64,000 nucleotides of DNA from Chitinophaga chungangae. GTDB lineage: Bacteria; Bacteroidota; Bacteroidia; Chitinophagales; Chitinophagaceae. This document shows, one piece after another, positions 44,323 through 52,033 of this stretch. Each line of letters opens with the position of its first letter. Positions within the stretch are counted from its first letter, which is position 1. The DNA lies in NCBI RefSeq assembly GCF_017742215.1, contig NZ_JAGHKP010000003.1:186001-250000 (forward strand). The letters are read 5' to 3'. The notes below the pieces were generated by a model, which made no database searches, was not told the origin of the DNA, and saw only the letters and a program-made list of their open reading frames with translations. The position numbers and the translations under genes are program-made.

Positions 44323-46380
44323 ATGAAATGGCTGACCATTTGCTGTTTTTTGATGGCAGGAACCCCGGTTTTGCACGCCCAAACTTCCAACAGATCTTCG
44401 CCCCGGGAATTTGTCTGGACTTACCAGGCTCCCGAAAATCAGACCCGCGGCCCGCTGGATATCAAGGTGGTTGGATCTTATTATTTCACGCGGATGTCTT
44501 TGGGGAATAAGTATACGGCGTCTGTGCATCTGAATATAAAGTCGATGGAATTTATCCCGATGTTCGGCTCGCGCCGCTACAAATACAACGGCCATATCTA
44601 TAAAGAAGCGGATTTAAGCGGGGTTGAAGGGGAAAAGTCGCACGAATTCGACCAGTTGCGGATTACCAGCATAAGCATACAGATAGCCCCTAATTCCATC
44701 GAGAACGGGAAAAGGGTGACCATCGGAGACGGAGACCATGCTGAAGTGGGCATGGTGGGGGAAAACACCATCCTGGACCACCTGTCGCTAAATCTCGTGT
44801 CTTCGCGGTTGGTATTCCTGAACTGGGAAGGGTCCCCTGTGATCGAAAGCAGGATACTGGCCATGGCGAAAGCGGCGAAAGACAAAACAGCTTATCAGCA
44901 AACGATCAACGAGGCCGATGCCGCTTTTAACGCAAAAAACTGGAGCGGGGCGCGCTCGTTGTATGGGAAGGCGGCCGTACTGATGAGCAAAGAACAATAT
45001 CCCAAAGACCAGATCGCCAAAATCGATAAAATACTCGCGGAAGAAAAACAAACGAAAAACACAGCGGCCAACGCAGGCGCCGCTCAAAAATCCCAGGAAA
45101 ACACGGCTTCCGCGAAAAACAACAACGACGACGATTACTGGGGGGCCGGGAAAAAGAGCGCTTCGGCTTCCGCCGCCACGCAAAACAACAGGCAGGCCGC
45201 CGCTTCGGAAAACTCCCAGCCCATGGCGGTAGATAAAGAGGGGAATTATTATGTGAAAGACAATTCCGGCAATTATTACAAAACCAGCAAAGAACATTTC
45301 GACCGGGTAAAAAACGATTACAACGAACAAAGGAACAAACCCGCGAGAGACGCTTACCTGGCGCAAAAGGCGCAAAACGAGCGGGAACTTATGGGGCGCC
45401 TCGATTCTACCATGAACAGTTTTACGAACCATATGAACGCGCAGCGGCAGAAAGACGAACGCGACGGAGAGCTGGCGGCCAGCAGTTTTTATGCACGGCG
45501 GGCGGTAACGGAAGCAAGGTCAGGCATGCAGGAGCTTTCTCATCTCGAGGGCACGTTTGAATCGCTGGAAGAACTGGAAAATGCGTTCAGCCAGCAATAT
45601 GCCGCCATCAGCGGTCAGCGGGAGCAAATGGCCAGTGCGAGCCGGAACCATAATGCCGCAGCGATGGATTATGCTTTTAAGGATGCGAATGCCAATGTTG
45701 CCGCCTTCAAAGGGGCCGCTACCGCCGTGAGCAACTGGGCGACGGATGCCGCGGCCGCGCGCCGCGCCCGTGAAGCGCGCGAGCAGCTGGCACGGGAAAG
45801 GGCAGCTGAAGAAAGGCGCATCAGGGAACGGAAATGGCAGGCTTTGCTCACGTTGCGCAAAGGATTGCTGAAAAATTTCCCCGAAGGCGGCGTGCCGCTG
45901 TCGTCGCACAAGGTGACGGCAGACAATCTCTATTTCTTCGGCTACGTAATGGATTCGGCGGCGGTTACTGAACAACGGCCCACCATGCTGATTAGCAATG
46001 TTTATAGGATACAGCGGTATGGCGACGGCTCCTGGCCGTTCAAAAATTCGATCCTCAGCGAGTTGAAAAAAGCTTCCGGCGCGCAGAAAAATATCGTAAT
46101 GGTGGGTTATTACACAGACGAAAATCAGGCTGTAAAAATGCAGGAAGCATTCGTGTCTATCGCAGCAAAGTCTGAAATGAACACCCAAACATTCACTTAC
46201 AAAGGAAAAAAATCATCTGGAAGCGGCGGTAACGCCAATTTCTGGGGCACCGGAAAGGAGGATAAAGCCACTCAGCCGGCCGGCAAAACCGTCAAAAACG
46301 AGGATGATTTCTGGGGCAAGCCCGCTGAAAAAGAACCGGTGAAAGACAGCACGGCCAAAAAGAACGATTACTGGGATTAA
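44323..46380 (+). CDS. Exported TPR/coiled-coil protein with four [DN]x[YF]W[GD] motifs
   Basis: The product is 685 residues of unrecognised family. A signal peptide (1-20, ending VLHAQ) precedes a beta-rich domain (about 25-175), a single TPR-like hairpin (about 190-240; INEADAAFNAKNWSGARSLYGKAAVL), a low-complexity linker (245-305), a helical region (325-475) leading to a highly charged coiled coil (478-505), a folded C-terminal domain (about 506-630; NLYFFGYVMDSAAVTEQRPTMLISNVY), and a disordered tail. The motif DDYWG/NANFWG/DDFWG/NDYWD occurs at about 270, 639, 661 and 681-685; the last copy is the C-terminus. It is the first gene of an apparent operon with five related TPR-containing proteins (15 bases to the next). 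It likely acts in the periplasm or outer envelope. Function unknown. Confidence 0.75.
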   Translation: MKWLTICCFLMAGTPVLHAQTSNRSSPREFVWTYQAPENQTRGPLDIKVVGSYYFTRMSLGNKYTASVHLNIKSMEFIPMFGSRRYKYNGHIYKEADLSGVEGEKSHEFDQLRITSISIQIAPNSIENGKRVTIGDGDHAEVGMVGENTILDHLSLNLVSSRLVFLNWEGSPVIESRILAMAKAAKDKTAYQQTINEADAAFNAKNWSGARSLYGKAAVLMSKEQYPKDQIAKIDKILAEEKQTKNTAANAGAAQKSQENTASAKNNNDDDYWGAGKKSASASAATQNNRQAAASENSQPMAVDKEGNYYVKDNSGNYYKTSKEHFDRVKNDYNEQRNKPARDAYLAQKAQNERELMGRLDSTMNSFTNHMNAQRQKDERDGELAASSFYARRAVTEARSGMQELSHLEGTFESLEELENAFSQQYAAISGQREQMASASRNHNAAAMDYAFKDANANVAAFKGAATAVSNWATDAAAARRAREAREQLARERAAEERRIRERKWQALLTLRKGLLKNFPEGGVPLSSHKVTADNLYFFGYVMDSAAVTEQRPTMLISNVYRIQRYGDGSWPFKNSILSELKKASGAQKNIVMVGYYTDENQAVKMQEAFVSIAAKSEMNTQTFTYKGKKSSGSGGNANFWGTGKEDKATQPAGKTVKNEDDFWGKPAEKEPVKDSTAKKNDYWD

Positions 46381-46395
46381 ACTCAAATGCAGTTA

Positions 46396-47274
46396 ATGAA
46401 AAAATTTTTATTGCTGGTTTGCCTGGGCATGGCTCTTTCCGCCATATCCTTCGCCCAGTTGGGCAAAATGCAGTACGAAGATGCGGAAGAACAATTCGCG
46501 GCGGGAAAATTCAAAGAAGCGCTCAGCCTGCTGGATGAATCCGAAAAAACGATGGGCAAAAGCAACCCGATGATCGATTACCTGCGCATCATGGCGCGCA
46601 CGGAATTGTTGAAGAAAGACCTGAAAGCTAATATCGGCCAGCTGGAGACCGCGCAGAACGAAGCAAAGGCCTTTCTGGCGAAATACGACAGCGATGCGCG
46701 GGTCGAAGAGAAATACCGCGAGGTGTACAAAGCCTCCAAAACGCTGGCGGCATTTCCGACCAGGGAAAAACTGGAAAAACAGGCGGCTGAAGAAAAACGA
46801 AAAAAAGAAGAGGAAGAACTGCGAAAGAAAGAAGAAGCGGCTACGAATTTTTTGCCTGGTTACAGGGACGGAATGAGTGCGGAAGAAACCAAAAAGGAGA
46901 TCGCCGGGTTCCAGGCCCAGCAAGCCGCGACCACTGCGCAATTGCTTTATTTCAATAATTATCAGCATGTGGTGTTCATATCCCCGAAAACCGGCCACAG
47001 TTTCGGTTATACGGTGAGTTATTCGTTTCTTAAATCCGATAAGGAATGTACCGACGCATGGTCTACCTACGATGAGAAAAAAAAGGAGATCACGCGGGTG
47101 TTAGGTGTAGAGCCGGTTGAGGAACCCGGGCAAAAAAGAGCAGGCAGGAACACGCTTTCCTCTAAATGGACGAAGGGGACAAAAACCGTTACGCTTACGC
47201 TGGTTTGCATCACGATCAGGCGTTCTACCACTGCTACCGTCATGCTTCTCAGCGATAACGCTCAATACAGATAA
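46396..47274 (+). CDS. Tandem paralogue 1: exported TPR-like protein, subgroup A
   Basis: The product is 292 residues from the ATG at 46396 (an in-frame ATG at 46387 is possible). The signal peptide ends ISFAQ. The mature protein opens LGKMQYEDAEEQFAAGKFKEALSLLDESEK, a TPR-like helix pair, continuing as helices to about residue 125 (DARVEEKYREVYKASKTLAAFP), then a lysine/glutamate-rich coiled linker (EKQAAEEKRKKEEEELRKKEE) and a beta-rich C-terminal domain (about 165-292; VVFISPKTGHSFGYTVSY, EITRVLGVEPVEE, SSKWTKGTKTVTLTLV). In its first 100 mature residues it differs from paralogue 2 at only 7 positions; the C-terminal domain diverges much more. I recognise no named family. Confidence 0.75.
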   Translation: MKKFLLLVCLGMALSAISFAQLGKMQYEDAEEQFAAGKFKEALSLLDESEKTMGKSNPMIDYLRIMARTELLKKDLKANIGQLETAQNEAKAFLAKYDSDARVEEKYREVYKASKTLAAFPTREKLEKQAAEEKRKKEEEELRKKEEAATNFLPGYRDGMSAEETKKEIAGFQAQQAATTAQLLYFNNYQHVVFISPKTGHSFGYTVSYSFLKSDKECTDAWSTYDEKKKEITRVLGVEPVEEPGQKRAGRNTLSSKWTKGTKTVTLTLVCITIRRSTTATVMLLSDNAQYR

Positions 47275-47329
47275 CAGTATGCTGCTGCCGGTGTTCAGCA
47301 GCTGAAATTCCAGATACAAATAAACGAAC

Positions 47330-48244
47330 ATGAAGAATCTATTACTGATAGTTATGCTGATGACCTGTTTTTCGGCCGTTTCTTTCGCTCAACTTGGTAA
47401 AATGCAGTACGAAGACGCGGAGGAACAGTTCGCCGCAGGGAAATTCAAAGAAGCGCTCAGCCTGCTCGATGAATCCGAAAAAACGATGGGTAAAAGCAAC
47501 CCGATGATCGATCACCTGCGCATCATGGCGCGTACGGAGCTGCTGAAGAAAGATCTCGCGGCTAATATCGGCCAGCTGGAGATCGCGCAGAATGAAGCCA
47601 AGGCGTTCCTGGCCAGGTACGACGGCGATACGCGGGTCGAAGATAAATACCGCGAGGTGTACAAAGCTTCCAAAACGCTGGCGGCATTCCCTTCGCCGGA
47701 AGAACTGGAGAAAAAGATCGCGGAAGCGAAGCAAATAGAGGAGGAAAAAAAGCGCGACGAGGCGGCGAATTTTCTGCCTGGTTATAAAGATGGCATGACC
47801 GCCGCGGATGCAAAAAAGATCCCCGGTTTTATGACGCAGCATTCCTCGGATACATTACAAACGCTGTTCTTCAATAATTACCGTGATGTGGTATTTGTAT
47901 CCCCCAAAACCGGGCTATGTTTCGGATATATGGTGCATCATCAATATCCCAAAACCGATAAAGCATGCACAGGGGCGATGTCCAAATACCACGAAAGAAA
48001 AGCCGAGGTCACGCGGGTGCTGGGCGTGGAACCTTTCGAGAAAAAGCCCTCCCAGACCACGCCCTCTCAGGCCGGCGCCGGCGGCTTAACGGCGCTCGTC
48101 ACGGCGATGGCGGAGCGGAACACGTATGTCTGTAAATGGACGAAGGGAACGAAAACCATCACCCTGACTATGATCTGCCAGCAGTTAAAACGTTCTACCA
48201 ATGCTTCTGTTATGCTTATCAGCGACAATAACAAATTCAGATAA
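47330..48244 (+). CDS. Tandem paralogue 2: exported TPR-like protein, subgroup A
   Basis: The product is 304 residues, with signal MKNLLLIVMLMTCFSAVSFAQ. It has the same plan as paralogue 1: TPR-like helices (22-125), a shorter acidic/basic linker, then NFLPGYKDGMTAADAKKIPGF and the C-terminal domain (VVFVSPKTGLCFGYMVHHQY, KYHERKAEVTRVLGVEPFEKK, KWTKGTKTITLTMICQQLKRSTNASVMLISDN). An insertion of about 25 residues (SQTTPSQAGAGGLTALVTAMAERNTYV) before the KWTKGTKT strand is absent from paralogue 1. It lies 55 bases after paralogue 1 and 6 bases before paralogue 3. The near-identical N-terminal half against a drifting C-terminal half suggests a constant scaffold with a variable binding face. Confidence 0.75.
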   Translation: MKNLLLIVMLMTCFSAVSFAQLGKMQYEDAEEQFAAGKFKEALSLLDESEKTMGKSNPMIDHLRIMARTELLKKDLAANIGQLEIAQNEAKAFLARYDGDTRVEDKYREVYKASKTLAAFPSPEELEKKIAEAKQIEEEKKRDEAANFLPGYKDGMTAADAKKIPGFMTQHSSDTLQTLFFNNYRDVVFVSPKTGLCFGYMVHHQYPKTDKACTGAMSKYHERKAEVTRVLGVEPFEKKPSQTTPSQAGAGGLTALVTAMAERNTYVCKWTKGTKTITLTMICQQLKRSTNASVMLISDNNKFR

Positions 48245-48250
48245 AGAAAT

Positions 48251-49126
48251 ATGAAAAATCTGCTACTGTTTGTCATCATAATGACCTGCTCGGCGGCATC
48301 TTTCGCGCAACTCGCCAAAATGCAGTTTGAAGATGCGGAAGCCGCCTACGGCGAAGGGAAATTCGCCGAAGCCGTGAAATTGCTTGACGAAGCGGAACAG
48401 TCGAACAAAGGCGCGAACCCGCCTATCATGCACCTGCGCATCCTTGCGCGTGTCGAACTGATCAAACAAAACCCGGATAGCGATTTTGATATCATCGACA
48501 AGGCGAGGAAAGAAACCGGTCTTTTTCTTAAACAATACAACGGCAACGCGCAACTGGAGGATAAATACCGCGAAGTGTACCAGGCGTCGAAAGTATTGAA
48601 AGATCTACCGCTTACGCGGGAGGCATTCGAGGAAGTACGCGCAAAAGAAAAGAAGGCCAATGCGGAAGCCGAGCTGGCAAAGAACGAAAAGAAGAAGCAG
48701 TTTTTGCTGTATAGCCTTATCGGGGAATTTCCCAAAGGCACTACCCTGGAAGCATTTAGGAAAAAACACAAGTTAAAAGACTGGCGGTTTACAACCGAAC
48801 CGAACGGAGACAGAAGGATTGGCATGGGGGAGTACAGCCTGGTATTCCGCGGAGGGAAGATAATAGGGTACGTAATAGGGGAATTGGGGGAGAACGATCA
48901 GGGACATGAAGACGCAAAAGCGGACCTTGCCAATAAGGTGGCTTATTTTACGAACCTTTTTGGATTTGAACCGGAAGTAAAAGACGCGAAATACACTGCT
49001 CCCGCTTCAGGCACCTTTTATACCTGGGCGTACGAAAAGAAAACATTTATCGTCGAATCCAGTTTTACCCTCAGTGGAAACATGTACAAATGGTTTTTTT
49101 ATTACTACGACTATGATGAAAGCTAA
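48251..49126 (+). CDS. Tandem paralogue 3: exported TPR-like protein, subgroup B
   Basis: The product is 291 residues, with signal MKNLLLFVIIMTCSAASFAQ. The mature N-terminus reads LAKMQFEDAEAAYGEGKFAEAVKLLDEAEQSNKG, the subgroup B version of the shared TPR-like module, ending NAQLEDKYREVYQASKVLKDLPLTREAFEE. A charged linker (RAKEKKANAEAELAKNEKKK) leads to a C-terminal domain (about 150-291) with the elements LEAFRKKHKLKDWRF, GEYSLVFRGGKIIGYVIGE, LANKVAYFTNLFGFEPEVKDAKY and FYTWAYEKKTFIVESSFTLSG, then an aromatic end (KWFFYYYDYDES). The order strand-GY-helix-FGFEP-W-strand matches VFIS-GY-helix-LGVEP-KW-strand in subgroup A, so the C-domains are homologous although diverged. Its stop overlaps the start of paralogue 4. 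Confidence 0.75.
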   Translation: MKNLLLFVIIMTCSAASFAQLAKMQFEDAEAAYGEGKFAEAVKLLDEAEQSNKGANPPIMHLRILARVELIKQNPDSDFDIIDKARKETGLFLKQYNGNAQLEDKYREVYQASKVLKDLPLTREAFEEVRAKEKKANAEAELAKNEKKKQFLLYSLIGEFPKGTTLEAFRKKHKLKDWRFTTEPNGDRRIGMGEYSLVFRGGKIIGYVIGELGENDQGHEDAKADLANKVAYFTNLFGFEPEVKDAKYTAPASGTFYTWAYEKKTFIVESSFTLSGNMYKWFFYYYDYDES

Positions 49127-50066
49127 GCTGAACGATCTTTTTCAAAAACGCCGGGATATTTTTCGTGGAAAAGGCAATTGCCTTTTGCTGTTTATCCTGC
49201 TGTCAACATTTTTTGTAAAAACATCTTTCGCGCAACTCGCGAAAATGCAGTTCGAGGACGCGGAAGCCGCTTACAACGAAGGCAAATACGCCGAAGCCGT
49301 GAAGTTACTGGACGAAGCGGAACGGTCGAATAAAGGGGCAAACCCGCCCATCATGTACCTGCGCATCCTTTCGAGAGTGGAACTGATCAAACAAAACCCG
49401 GAAAAAGATTTCGACCTCATCGACAAAGCAAGGAAAGAGAGCAATCTTTTTCTGAAAACATACAACGGCAACGCGCAGTTGGAAGATAAATACCGCGAGG
49501 TGTACCAGGCGTCGAAAGTATTGAAAGATCTGCCGCTTACACGTGAAGCGTTCGAAGAATCGCTGGTAAACAAGAAGCAGGCTGCGGCGGAAGCGGAGCG
49601 TATCAGGAAAGAGAAGCTGCGGCTTTTCCATTCCGATGATCTCACGCAAGGCTTTAAGAAAGGGTCACTGGAAGAGTACAGGAAGATCTATCAGGTAAAA
49701 AAAGCATCAGTATTCAAAATGCCGAACGGCGACAGGCAGATCTACGTTAGACACGAAGGCCGGTACTATTACATATATTTCCGGAATGGGGAAGCTTACG
49801 GCTACTCTACAACAGAAGAATTTAAGGATGACGAAGCTCACCAGGCGGGGAAGCGCATTCAAGCCAAAAAGATAGCGCATTTCAATAACGCGTTTGGTTT
49901 TGCACCGGAGAGCGAAGTACAGAAGTATGTAAAATCCACGACAACCGGTACGAAATACAAATGGGCACACGGGAATACCGTTTTTTATATGGAGGTTGTG
50001 TTTTATGTATCCGGCGGAGCGTACAAATGCTCTATAGACTACTATAATTTCGATAAACGGGATTAA
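49116..50066 (+). CDS. Tandem paralogue 4: exported TPR-like protein, subgroup B
   Basis: The product is 316 residues from the ATG at 49116 (a second ATG directly precedes it at 49113). The start region ATGATGAAAGCTAA overlaps the stop of paralogue 3, so translation is probably coupled. Unlike its siblings it has an about 24-residue basic extension (MKAKLNDLFQKRRDIFRGKG) before the hydrophobic core of the signal (LLLFILLSTFFVKTSFAQ). The shared module follows (LAKMQFEDAEAAYNEGKYAEAVKLLDEAERSNKG), differing from paralogue 3 at about 11 of 108 positions. The C-domain has the same element order (YYYIYFRNGEAYGYSTTEEF, KKIAHFNNAFGFAPESEVQKY, TKYKWAHGNTVFYMEVVFYVSGG) and ends with YYNFDKRD. Confidence 0.73.
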   Translation: MKAKLNDLFQKRRDIFRGKGNCLLLFILLSTFFVKTSFAQLAKMQFEDAEAAYNEGKYAEAVKLLDEAERSNKGANPPIMYLRILSRVELIKQNPEKDFDLIDKARKESNLFLKTYNGNAQLEDKYREVYQASKVLKDLPLTREAFEESLVNKKQAAAEAERIRKEKLRLFHSDDLTQGFKKGSLEEYRKIYQVKKASVFKMPNGDRQIYVRHEGRYYYIYFRNGEAYGYSTTEEFKDDEAHQAGKRIQAKKIAHFNNAFGFAPESEVQKYVKSTTTGTKYKWAHGNTVFYMEVVFYVSGGAYKCSIDYYNFDKRD

Positions 50067-50075
50067 GCAAAGAAT

Positions 50076-50975
50076 ATGAAAAACATACTGCTTTTTACGC
50101 TACTGATAATCTTTTCCATCCCCGCATCTTTCGCACAGCTTGCCAAAATGCAGTTTGAAGACGCTGAAGCGGCTTACAGCGAGGGTAAATTCGCCGAAAC
50201 CGTTAAATTGCTGGACGAAGCGGAACAGTCGAACAAAGGCGTAAATCCGGCCATCACGCACCTGCGCATCCTCGCCCGAACAGAACTGATCAAACAAAAC
50301 CCGGACAAGGATTTCGATATCATCGACAAAGCAAGGAAAGAAGCGGAGCTTTTTCTTAAACAATACGACGGTAACGAGGAGCTGGAGGATAAATACCGCG
50401 AAGTATACCAGGCATCGAAATTGTTGAAAGACCTGCCGCTTACCCGGGCTCAGTTCGACGAAAACATCCGGGGAAAGAAAGAAGCTTCGGAGAAGATCCG
50501 GATGGAAAAGATGCGTAAGTTCTTTTCATATGGTTTTATTAAAGACTTCGAAAAAGGATATACACTGGAATCGTTTAGAAAGAAAAGCAAGGCGAAGGAT
50601 AAATACTTTGATTTGTTAGACAACGGGGATAAGCAGTATCGTGCCGACAACGTTCATGTTGATCCTCATTACATCATTTTCCGTAAGGATATTGCCATCG
50701 GGTACAGAACCTGGGATTCGTTTTTTGATAACCAGGCGCATGAAAAGGGAAAGCGTTTGCTAACCGAAAAAATAGAAGCTTTTAAAGACCTGTTTGGTTT
50801 TGATCCGGAAATTGAAGAAAATAAATATAGTGTATCCACGTCCAGCGGCACTACGTATACATGGAAGCTTCAGCATAAAACGATTATAGTACAGTCGGAA
50901 TTTTATATTTCCAGGGGTTATTATTCCACGATCATTTATTACATTGATTATGACGAAAGTTTTATTCAGATGTAG
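50076..50975 (+). CDS. Tandem paralogue 5: exported TPR-like protein, subgroup B
   Basis: The product is 299 residues, with signal MKNILLFTLLIIFSIPASFAQ. The shared N-terminal module (LAKMQFEDAEAAYSEGKFAETVKLLDEAEQSNKG ... ELEDKYREVYQASKLLKDLPLTRAQFDE) is intact. The linker is short (GKKEASEKIRMEKMRK). The C-domain (about 150-299) reads HYIIFRKDIAIGYRTWDSF, EKIEAFKDLFGFDPEIEENKY, TTYTWKLQHKTIIVQSEFYISRGYY and ends IIYYIDYDESFIQM. Its 3' half is noticeably richer in A+T than paralogues 1-3. It lies 9 bases after paralogue 4 and closes the operon; a weak terminator and a gene remnant on the other strand follow. Confidence 0.73.
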   Translation: MKNILLFTLLIIFSIPASFAQLAKMQFEDAEAAYSEGKFAETVKLLDEAEQSNKGVNPAITHLRILARTELIKQNPDKDFDIIDKARKEAELFLKQYDGNEELEDKYREVYQASKLLKDLPLTRAQFDENIRGKKEASEKIRMEKMRKFFSYGFIKDFEKGYTLESFRKKSKAKDKYFDLLDNGDKQYRADNVHVDPHYIIFRKDIAIGYRTWDSFFDNQAHEKGKRLLTEKIEAFKDLFGFDPEIEENKYSVSTSSGTTYTWKLQHKTIIVQSEFYISRGYYSTIIYYIDYDESFIQM

Positions 50976-51003
50976 ACGGAACCCATAACCCATAACATAA
51001 AGC

Positions 51004-51026
51004 CCGCCCTTACCAGCGGTTTTTTT
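51004..51026 (+). terminator. Weak terminator after the tandem operon
   Basis: A 4-base stem CCGC / GCGG with an 8-base loop is followed by seven T residues, 28 bases after the stop of paralogue 5. The stem is short, so leakage is likely. Confidence 0.35.
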
Positions 51027-51027
51027 A

Positions 51028-51225
51028 TTATTTTCTCAAAACCATCGCAAACAATAAACACATCCCCGCCAGGTTCAACACCGGCCTCGCCATATGCGAA
51101 TACTCCCACCGCGCTCTTAACATTTGCCAGTTATCCGGCAGGAATGTCCAGTTGCGCGTAGCCTGGTTCGCCGGGAACGTATATAGAAAAAACAGCAGCA
51201 AACTTACAGTTGCAGGATAATATCC
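51028..51225 (-). pseudogene. C-terminal remnant of a DUF1772-like membrane protein
   Basis: On the minus strand an open stretch of 65 codons bounded by TGA (51228-51226) and TAA (51030-51028) reads through a hydrophobic helix (VSLLLFFLYTFPAN), the motif NWTFLPDNWQMLRARWEYSH and a final helix (VLNLAGMCLLFAMVLRK). The P-x-N ... W ... LR-x-x-W-E-x-x-H pattern resembles the end of DUF1772/anthrone-oxygenase-like four-helix membrane proteins. No start codon and no first helices exist upstream; the sequence turns into the A+T-rich region before the FecI gene. It looks like the surviving 3' end of a deleted gene. The family assignment is from memory of the pattern and is less certain than the fact that the stretch is protein-like. 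Confidence 0.55.
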
Positions 51226-51360
51226 TCAAAAATTATACAAATCCCGTATGAGTATTATTGGTAATATTTCTTATGGGAAGAATCCCCGCAAATCCTCTCT
51301 CCGCGCCGCCTGTGGCCTTCGCCTTTTTAATTTCTGCCAGATTGTTTACATTTACCGGCA

Positions 51361-51978
51361 TTGGAATCAACGAATTTGTCAACCGATCCGTCATACGAGG
51401 ACGCCGAACTGATCATTTTATTTCAGCGGGGAGAACGGGTAGCCCTGCATGCGGCCTACGAACGTTTTTTCCGTCCCCTGTGTTATTTTGCCGATCAGAT
51501 GGTGGAAAACACCATGGCGTCCGAAGACATCGTTTCCGAATGTTTCATCCAGGCTTTCAAAAGAAAGGAAGATTTCCCCTCCATAGCTCATCTGAAATCA
51601 TTTTTATATACGTCTGCCCGCAACGCCGCCCTCAACCATCTGAAGGCGCAAAAACGGCACGGTGATGTTCATCACTCGCTGGAAAACGCTGCGGAGCGGC
51701 TGGACACGGACGTGGAAAAAGCATACATCAAGACCGAGGTGATGCAGCTGATCTTTTCCGAGATCGAAAAGCTGCCGCCCCGTTGCCGCGACGTGGTGCG
51801 CCTCGCAGTAATCGACGGTAAAAGCGCCCAGGAGATCGCCACGGAGCTGAATATAGCCTACCAGACGGTCTTAAATCAGAAAACAAAAGGAGTGGGGCTG
51901 CTGCGCGTCGCCCTGCTGAAAAATGAACTCATTTCCCTGCCCGTGCTCATCGCAGCCCTTTCGTTGCTGCGTACCTGA
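51361..51978 (+). CDS. ECF-type sigma factor (FecI-like), TTG start
   Basis: The product is 205 residues. The only plausible start is TTG at 51361: a stop codon lies at 51328 and no ATG intervenes, while the next ATG would remove part of region 2. Region 2 includes NTMASEDIVSECFIQAFKRKEDFPSI (about 48-73) and region 4 includes KLPPRCRDVVRLAVIDGKSAQEIATELNIAYQTVLNQKTKGVGLL (about 135-178). It opens the third FecI-FecR-SusC cassette of the window; FecR begins 55 bases downstream. A TACATTTA element at 51347-51354 resembles a -7 box but lies too close to the start to be used with this codon. Confidence 0.9.
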   Translation: MESTNLSTDPSYEDAELIILFQRGERVALHAAYERFFRPLCYFADQMVENTMASEDIVSECFIQAFKRKEDFPSIAHLKSFLYTSARNAALNHLKAQKRHGDVHHSLENAAERLDTDVEKAYIKTEVMQLIFSEIEKLPPRCRDVVRLAVIDGKSAQEIATELNIAYQTVLNQKTKGVGLLRVALLKNELISLPVLIAALSLLRT

Positions 51979-52033
51979 AATTTTTTTTCGAGACGGCCGG
52001 TAGAATTTGACGCGTTAGTTGTTTTAGGGGTAT

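Noticed and set aside
49271..49645. Minus-strand frame opposite paralogue 4 that resembles frames opposite paralogues 3 and 5
   Set aside because: The similarity between these antisense frames only reflects the similarity of the sense genes; none has a start context or function.
46396..50975. Tandem array considered as a mobile element or a toxin-immunity cassette
   Set aside because: There are no transposase, integrase, flanking repeats or toxin-domain signatures; all five products carry export signals and share one architecture, which fits ordinary tandem duplication.
51047..51228. Fragment considered as a small intact membrane protein gene
   Set aside because: The open stretch begins right after a stop codon without any start codon at a sensible place, and the sequence enters mid-protein, so a remnant is more likely.
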